NCBI RefSeq assembly: GCF_900068895.1
Contig: NZ_CDPK01000003.1
Coordinates: forward strand, 488,674-541,802
Direction of reading: 5' to 3'
Length of the DNA stretch: 53,129 nt
DNA from: Erwinia sp. ErVv1
GTDB lineage: Bacteria; Pseudomonadota; Gammaproteobacteria; Enterobacterales; Enterobacteriaceae
Below the pieces are notes generated by a model that ran no database searches, was not told the origin of the DNA, and saw only the letters and a program-made list of their open reading frames with translations. How positions within the stretch are numbered: position 1 is the stretch's first letter; each line of letters begins with the position of its first letter. The position numbers and the translations under genes are program-made. Shown here one piece after another: positions 48,408 to 53,129 of the stretch.

Positions 48408-49154
48408 GTGCTGCTTGAGTGCCAGGGCGTTGCGGTAGCGCAGCGCCTTGCTCCCTTTGATGCGGAGGTAGGGCAGGGGGAGCTGATCCATCTGCTGGGG
48501 CCAAACGGCGCAGGTAAGAGTACGCTGCTGGCCTGTCTGGCCGGACTTCTTCCCGCTCGTGGGCGGCTGATGCTGGCTGGCCGTCCGATAGGTGAATGGT
48601 CTCCCGCCATGCTGGCGCGTCAGCGTGCCTGGCTTTCGCAGCAGCAGGCGCTTTCGGGCAGAATGCCGGTTTGGCATTATCTGAGCATGCACCAGTCCCA
48701 CCCCCCCAGCCTGGAAGAACGAGACCGAACGCTACTTGCCCTGTGCCAGCGCTTTCAGCTGGAACAGAAGCTGGCCTCCCCGCTGAGCAACCTGTCCGGT
48801 GGCGAGTGGCAGCGGGTCAGGCTCGTGGCAATATTTGCGCAGATATCACAGCCGGAAGGAAGGCTTTTGCTGCTTGACGAGCCAATGACCGGGCTTGATC
48901 TTGCGCAGCAGGCCGTTCTGGATCGCTATCTGGCAGAGCGGGTGGCGGCGGGGCTGACGGCGGTGGTTAGCGGCCACGACATCAATCATACGCTGCACCA
49001 TGCCCAGCACGTCTGGCTGATGAAAGAGGGTAACATGATCTGCCAGGGTGAGGCGAAAGCGGTGCTTCAACCCGATCTGCTCAGCCAGATTTACCAGTTG
49101 CCTTTTCGTCATCTGAAGGTTGAGAACCAGGAAATTCTCACCACATTCCTCTGA
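48408..49154 (+). CDS. btuD: BtuD, vitamin B12 ABC-importer ATPase
   Basis: ATPase subunit of BtuCDF. Walker A is GPNGAGKST (about 33-41), the Q-loop is WLSQQQALSG, the signature is LSGGEWQRVRL, Walker B is LLLLDEPMTGLD and the switch histidine is in VVSGHDINHTLHHAQ. 248 residues. The start is GTG 48408, adjoining the btuE TAA. I see no strong ribosome site, so coupling to btuE is likely. The nucleotide-binding motifs are all intact. Confidence 0.95.
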   Translation: MLLECQGVAVAQRLAPFDAEVGQGELIHLLGPNGAGKSTLLACLAGLLPARGRLMLAGRPIGEWSPAMLARQRAWLSQQQALSGRMPVWHYLSMHQSHPPSLEERDRTLLALCQRFQLEQKLASPLSNLSGGEWQRVRLVAIFAQISQPEGRLLLLDEPMTGLDLAQQAVLDRYLAERVAAGLTAVVSGHDINHTLHHAQHVWLMKEGNMICQGEAKAVLQPDLLSQIYQLPFRHLKVENQEILTTFL

Positions 49155-49228
49155 TTAACCTTAGAATGTTGCCTGCAATACCCTTTTGCGAGTAGAGTAA
49201 AAAATAACACCCTAAGGATCCCCGTCTG

Positions 49229-49687
49229 ATGCGCTTCTGGCTTCTGGTATTTATTCTCACCGTTGCGGGCTGTAGCCGCCATGCGCCTCCCCCGAACGGC
49301 CGACTTTCTGATTCGATTACCGTTATTGCACAACTCAACGAACAGCTGGGGCAGTGGCGTGGTGCGCCCTACCGCTATGGCGGTCTGGGACGCGGTGGCG
49401 TCGACTGTTCGGGTTTCGTCTATTTAACCTTTCGCGATCGCTTTGAACTTCAGCTGCCAAGGACAACGCGAGCGCAAACGGATATTGGTACGCGCATTGA
49501 TAAAGACGATCTGCTGCCGGGCGATCTGGTGTTTTTCAAAACGGGGCGTGGGGAAAACGGCCTGCATGTTGGAATATACGATACGGATAACCAGTTTATC
49601 CACGCCTCGACCAGTCAGGGGGTGATTCGTTCCTCGCTGGAAAATGTGTACTGGAAAAAGGTATTCTGGCAGGCGCGGCGTATTTAG
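49229..49687 (+). CDS. nlpC: NlpC, NlpC/P60 peptidase lipoprotein
   Basis: A 152-residue lipoprotein with lipobox TVAGC (Cys about 15) and an NlpC/P60 cysteine peptidase domain. Catalytic Cys is in GGVDCSGFVYLTF, His in GLHVGIYDTD and the third polar residue in FIHAST. Such enzymes cut D-iGlu-mDAP peptide bonds in peptidoglycan. Length and order match E. coli NlpC. Likely outer-membrane anchored, facing the periplasm. Start ATG after GGATCCCC. Confidence 0.95.
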   Translation: MRFWLLVFILTVAGCSRHAPPPNGRLSDSITVIAQLNEQLGQWRGAPYRYGGLGRGGVDCSGFVYLTFRDRFELQLPRTTRAQTDIGTRIDKDDLLPGDLVFFKTGRGENGLHVGIYDTDNQFIHASTSQGVIRSSLENVYWKKVFWQARRI

Positions 49688-50070
49688 GTCGCCCATTTAT
49701 ATAGCCTGCTAATAATTATAAGAAAAAGCCCATTTCTTCATCATTTGGTTTATGAGATGCTAATTAGCATAAACGCTAAGACTGCCGGGACTGAGGCGCA
49801 ATTGGGCTTAAGTTGGCAATACTCCCGCCGTTTACTCAAATTTTAGTAAAGATGCTGTAAAGTAATCAGAGGACGAAGGATTTTTTGCGATATTATCTTT
49901 TTGACCAGGCACATATTTATCTGAGTTATGTGGTAGCGTAACGTTTTTTCCGGGCGTAGAGTCTCATCCCGGGTTAACGTGTAGAAACAACACTTTATAA
50001 TGGCACTGTTGATTGTCGTATTTCGTTGATATAGGATGCGCAGATTGCCACTTCATCATGGCTGAATAAA
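49688..50070. promoter_or_regulatory. nlpC-ydiV gap
   Basis: No gene supported in 383 bases. AT-rich, with a short inverted repeat CCGGG/CCCGG near 49949-49971. It should hold the ydiV promoter. I could not place boxes with confidence. Confidence 0.4.
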
Positions 50071-50811
50071 ATGAAAATCCATCTGGAAGCGGATTATAAA
50101 AGTTCCACCGCATTTTACCCGATCTATAGCTTTGCGGGTCAGCTTATCTCCGTTGAGCTAGTGACACACTTTTCTCACACCACAGCAAATGTTGCTATTC
50201 CTCAGGATATGTTGCTGCCGCAGCTTGATAATGAACAACGGGTTTTACTGTTACAAAAACAAATAAACAGTATCGAAAAGCATCAGGATTTTTTCTGCCA
50301 GCACAATGTAAAGGCGACGCTAAATATCGACGCAACGCTCGCTGAAACAATACTTAAAAGTGAATTTCTCGCGCGAAAAATGGAGTCGATCGAATGGCTC
50401 GCCCTGGAGATTAATGAACGTTTTCCTGATTTAAGCCTGGGGAGAGAAAATCCTTCACTGCTGGCATTAAGTGAGCGTTTTGACTTAAGTCTGGAAAATT
50501 ACGGCGCGGGACGTTCCTCGTCGAAAGCCATTTACGACAACCTTTTCTTCAGAATAAAACTTGATAAGGGCTTTATTCAGCGGAATTTAAACCGACTCTC
50601 GTTTAAGCCGTTTATTAGCACCGTGCTGGAGCACATTAAGCCTCACTGCGAACAGGTGATAGTGCAGGGCATTGACAATGTATCAGGCCTGAAGAAAGTT
50701 AGCCGCTTTGATTTTGACGGCATACAGAGCCCTCTATTTTCACCGGTAGGTGAAGATTCCCTCTCTACTCTGATTGATCCCCCTGAGGGATTTGCGGAAT
50801 TATTGCATTAA
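50071..50811 (+). CDS. ydiV: YdiV/RflP-like degenerate EAL protein
   Basis: A 246-residue EAL-fold protein. In E. coli and Salmonella YdiV is an anti-FlhD4C2 factor that represses flagellar genes in poor nutrients and does not degrade c-di-GMP. Here the catalytic EAL motif is replaced (ALEINERFP), and other EAL-domain acidic residues are not conserved, consistent with a non-enzymatic role. Recognisable: FYPIYSFAGQLISVEL, LALEINERFPDLS, LENYGAGRSSSKAIYDN and FFRIKLDKGFIQR. It lies between nlpC and selO, as in E. coli. ATG 50071 follows a poor ribosome site, in line with low translation. Confidence 0.88.
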   Translation: MKIHLEADYKSSTAFYPIYSFAGQLISVELVTHFSHTTANVAIPQDMLLPQLDNEQRVLLLQKQINSIEKHQDFFCQHNVKATLNIDATLAETILKSEFLARKMESIEWLALEINERFPDLSLGRENPSLLALSERFDLSLENYGAGRSSSKAIYDNLFFRIKLDKGFIQRNLNRLSFKPFISTVLEHIKPHCEQVIVQGIDNVSGLKKVSRFDFDGIQSPLFSPVGEDSLSTLIDPPEGFAELLH

Positions 50812-51044
50812 TAACCCTTCACTGACTCCGTGTTAAGCACCCCCGCGGAGGTTTATACTCATCAATCTGTAGGTTGCATGCCGATTGGCCTTTATCGCTC
50901 ATTCCCGATACTGCCCAGAGTAAGCTCCCGGGAGGGCTTGCCGCATTGTGTCGTCATGCAATCCTCATTATGTTGAATATTGACAGAGCGTACTCAGGCG
51001 CGGCTGATAACGCAGCGTCGGGAGTGACGACCGAAGGTAACGCC

Positions 51045-52484
51045 ATGCAATTTACTAATACCTGGCATCAGGAGCTTGAGGGATTCTACACCGCCCTTAA
51101 ACCCACGCCGTTAAAGAATCCACGGCTGCTGTATCACAGCCAGACACTGGCTGCCGATCTCGGCCTGGATGAAAGCTGGTTTGACGAGCAGCATGTTTCC
51201 CTCTGGAGTGGTGAAACGCTACTGGCGGGCATGCAGCCGCTGGCTCAGGTTTATAGCGGGCATCAGTTTGGCGTCTGGGCAGGGCAGCTTGGTGACGGGC
51301 GCGGCCTGCTGCTGGGGGAACAGCAGCTTGCTGATGGTCGCAAGGTAGACTGGCATCTGAAAGGTGCCGGACTGACTCCATATTCCCGTATGGGAGATGG
51401 TCGGGCGGTTTTACGATCGTCACTGCGTGAGTTTCTGGCTTCGGAAGCGATGCACCACCTCGGTATTCCCACCTCCCGTGCGCTAACGGTGGTAACCAGC
51501 GACGAGCCGGTGTGGCGCGAGACGCAGGAACGCGGTGCCATGCTGCTGCGCGTGGCAGAAAGTCACGTGCGTTTCGGGCATTTCGAGCATTTTTTCTATG
51601 CCCAACAGCCGGAAAAGGTTCGTCAGCTCGCTGACTATGTTATCCGTCATCACTGGCCGCAGTGGCAGCAGGAAAATGACCGCTATCTGCTCTGGTTTAG
51701 CGATGTCGTGAAGCGCACCGCGCGCCTTATCGCTCACTGGCAGAGCATTGGTTTCGCCCATGGGGTGATGAATACGGATAATATGTCCATTCTGGGTCTG
51801 ACGCTGGACTACGGGCCCTATGGTTTCCTGGATGATTACCAGCCTGACTTTATCTGTAACCACTCCGATTATCAGGGGCGCTACAGTTTTGAAAACCAGC
51901 CGATGGTGGGGCTGTGGAATCTTAACCGACTGGCCCATGCGCTGTCGGGCCTGTTAACGACCGAACAGCTGAAGCTGGCGCTATCCGGATATGAAAAAGA
52001 ACTGATGCGCTGCTGGGGCGAGCAGATGCGCGCGAAGCTGGGACTGATGACGGCGGATAAGGACGACAATAATATTTTGACCGGACTGCTGTCGCTGATG
52101 ACGAAGGAGGCGAGTGATTATACTCTGACTTTCCGGCTACTGTGCGAGACCGAGCAGCAACAGTCTCACCCCCCGTTGCGCGATGAGTTTGTCGATCGGG
52201 AGGCTTTTGACAGCTGGTACAACATTTATCGTCAGCGTTTGCTACAGGAAGGCGTGAGCGATGCGGAACGTCAGCAGAAGATGAAGCAGGCTAATCCGGC
52301 GATTATATTAAGAAATTATCTGGCGCAACAGGCGATAGAGCAGGCGGAGAAGGATGATATTAGCGTGCTGTCACGCTTGCACCGTGCGCTGAGCGATCCT
52401 TTCACCGACTCACCGGAGTTCGCCGACCTGATGCGTCGACCACCTGACTGGGGCAAGAAGCTGGAAGTGAGCTGTTCCAGCTGA
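51045..52484 (+). CDS. selO: SelO (YdiU), protein AMPylase
   Basis: Pseudokinase-fold enzyme that transfers AMP to protein Ser/Thr/Tyr and affects redox defence in E. coli. Seen: [33 protein letters not shown] (glycine-rich binding loop), [20 protein letters not shown], the catalytic-loop-like [23 protein letters not shown] (in parts) and a C-terminal CSS, the place where eukaryotic SelO has selenocysteine. About 479 residues from ATG 51045 ([13 protein letters not shown]), matching E. coli size; the open frame starts earlier at 50874 but is not supported. It follows ydiV, as in E. coli. Confidence 0.95.
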   Translation: MQFTNTWHQELEGFYTALKPTPLKNPRLLYHSQTLAADLGLDESWFDEQHVSLWSGETLLAGMQPLAQVYSGHQFGVWAGQLGDGRGLLLGEQQLADGRKVDWHLKGAGLTPYSRMGDGRAVLRSSLREFLASEAMHHLGIPTSRALTVVTSDEPVWRETQERGAMLLRVAESHVRFGHFEHFFYAQQPEKVRQLADYVIRHHWPQWQQENDRYLLWFSDVVKRTARLIAHWQSIGFAHGVMNTDNMSILGLTLDYGPYGFLDDYQPDFICNHSDYQGRYSFENQPMVGLWNLNRLAHALSGLLTTEQLKLALSGYEKELMRCWGEQMRAKLGLMTADKDDNNILTGLLSLMTKEASDYTLTFRLLCETEQQQSHPPLRDEFVDREAFDSWYNIYRQRLLQEGVSDAERQQKMKQANPAIILRNYLAQQAIEQAEKDDISVLSRLHRALSDPFTDSPEFADLMRRPPDWGKKLEVSCSS

Positions 52485-52542
52485 GTGGTGCTTAGAGCCG
52501 TTGTTGCAGGTGTAGGCGGCAATATCTGCTGAGTTGGGGGGC

Positions 52543-52676
52543 AATCCCAGCGCTCTCTGGTCAGTTGTTTGGGCTGTAATACCTGCGATATCGGTGGAAA
52601 ATCCCAGCGTTTGCCGGTTAGTTGTTTGCGCTTTAATACCTGCGATACCGGTGGATAATCCCAGCGTTTGCCGGGT
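52543..52676. repeat. 57-bp direct-repeat array, copy 1
   Basis: Units begin with AATCCC at 52543, 52600 and 52657, exactly 57 bases apart. The shared body reads AATCCCAGCG, GTTAGTTGTTTG, TAATACCTGCGATA and CGGTGGA. A decayed unit precedes it (about 52515-52542). The third copy breaks off into the palindrome-rich core at about 52670. Non-coding in my reading. Confidence 0.88.
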
Positions 52677-52870
52677 GGTCCTCGCGCCACGCTCCGCGTG
52701 GTGCCTTTGGCTCCGACTCCAGGCCGGACGGCCCGGTCGCGAGTGGGCATCCCTGCCCGCCGCTCTTTGAGTGCAGCATCCCTGCTGCCCTCGCCTGGCC
52801 CTCCGTCTGCGCCGCAGCGCTGCGGAATGTCCGTCAACCGCAGGGATTGTCCACCTCTCGGGCTTGTGCG
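52677..52870. repeat. Palindrome-rich core of the composite repeat
   Basis: GC-rich block beginning GGTCCTCGCG with a series of small perfect hairpins: CCACGC-TCC-GCGTGG, GGCC-GGAC-GGCC, GGGCA-TCCC-TGCCC, GCAGCA-TCCC-TGCTGC and CGCAGC-GCTGCG. Near its end (52829-52853) it carries the exact reverse complement of 53093-53117. The same first ten bases recur at 53120-53129, where the window stops. Confidence 0.8.
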
Positions 52871-53042
52871 TTGCTTCGAGTAAAACCGTTTATCCTGCCT
52901 CAGGTATCTGTGCGAATATTCCAGTTAAGCTCTGTGGGCAGGTATTCAAGCTGTTCTGATTTAACAACGTCGCTTTTTTCTGCCACCCCCGGCAGCGCTG
53001 CTATGTGGCTAAAGAGCCGCAGTAACCATTAGTTCTGGGGGC

Positions 53043-53129
53043 AATCCCAGGGGTTGCCGGTTAGTTGTTTGGGCTGTAATACCTGCGATACCGGTGGACA
53101 ATCCCTGCGGTTGACGGGCGGTCCTCGCG
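53043..53129. repeat. 57-bp direct-repeat array, copy 2 and start of a second core
   Basis: AATCCC at 53043 and again at 53100, the same 57-base period and nearly the same body as copy 1. 53093-53117 is a perfect 25-bp inverted copy of 52829-52853. The window ends in GGTCCTCGCG, identical to the start of the first core, so a second composite unit continues beyond the edge. Bases 52871-53042 between the copies hold no gene I can support. Confidence 0.85.

Overview
The window reads as chromosomal DNA of an Enterobacterales bacterium, most likely an Erwiniaceae member (Pantoea or Erwinia). This placement is inferred from recognised proteins and gene order, not from a database search. Its backbone resembles Escherichia coli gene neighbourhoods, shuffled and with accessory insertions: chaA/chaB/chaC/ychO, then astCADBE-spy-cho-nadE-osmE, then katE-tcyP-ydjM-hxpB-yniB-yniA, then ydiY-thrS-infC-rpmI-rplT-pheM-pheS-pheT-ihfA-btuC-btuE-btuD-nlpC-ydiV-selO.

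Region 1 (1-15.6 kb) is the cha/ychO neighbourhood with type VI secretion (T6SS) insertions. Between chaB and chaC lies an AT-rich minus-strand cassette: hcp, a peptidoglycan-amidase-like effector and a secreted candidate immunity protein, with a fragment of a serine recombinase beside it. Between chaC and ychO lies an eight-gene minus-strand operon: an SH3-like lipoprotein, TssL with an OmpA domain, a short TssM, TagF, an FHA protein, the phosphatase PppA, a periplasmic RtkS-like protein and the kinase PpkA. This is a full threonine-phosphorylation control module plus part of the membrane complex. No sheath, baseplate, spike, ClpV or recognisable TssJ gene is present in the window. A PEBP-family protein and the inverse autotransporter YchO follow.

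Region 2 (15.6-29.3 kb) holds a bestrophin-like channel, two tandem-repeat arrays (15 hexamers, then about eight 18-mers), and the arginine succinyltransferase operon astCADBE behind a sigma-54-like promoter. It continues with spy, the SOS-type nuclease cho, nadE, osmE, a glycine-rich secreted protein and an MFS transporter.

Region 3 (29.3-39.2 kb) holds katE, tcyP, ydjM, hxpB, yniB, yniA, a GhoS-like orphan, a siderophore-type binding protein behind a Fur-box-like site, and ydiY.

Region 4 (39.2-52.5 kb) is the translation cluster with its classical controls: a thrS operator with a CGU anticodon-like loop, the AUU start of infC, and the pheM leader with its attenuator. It is followed by ihfA, the vitamin B12 importer genes with btuE, nlpC, the degenerate EAL protein YdiV and the AMPylase SelO.

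Region 5 (52.5 kb to the end) is non-coding in my reading. It contains 57-bp direct repeats, a palindrome-rich core, a perfect 25-bp inverted repeat, and the start of a second core copy at the window edge. The reduced T6SS island and this composite repeat are the two most unusual structures seen.
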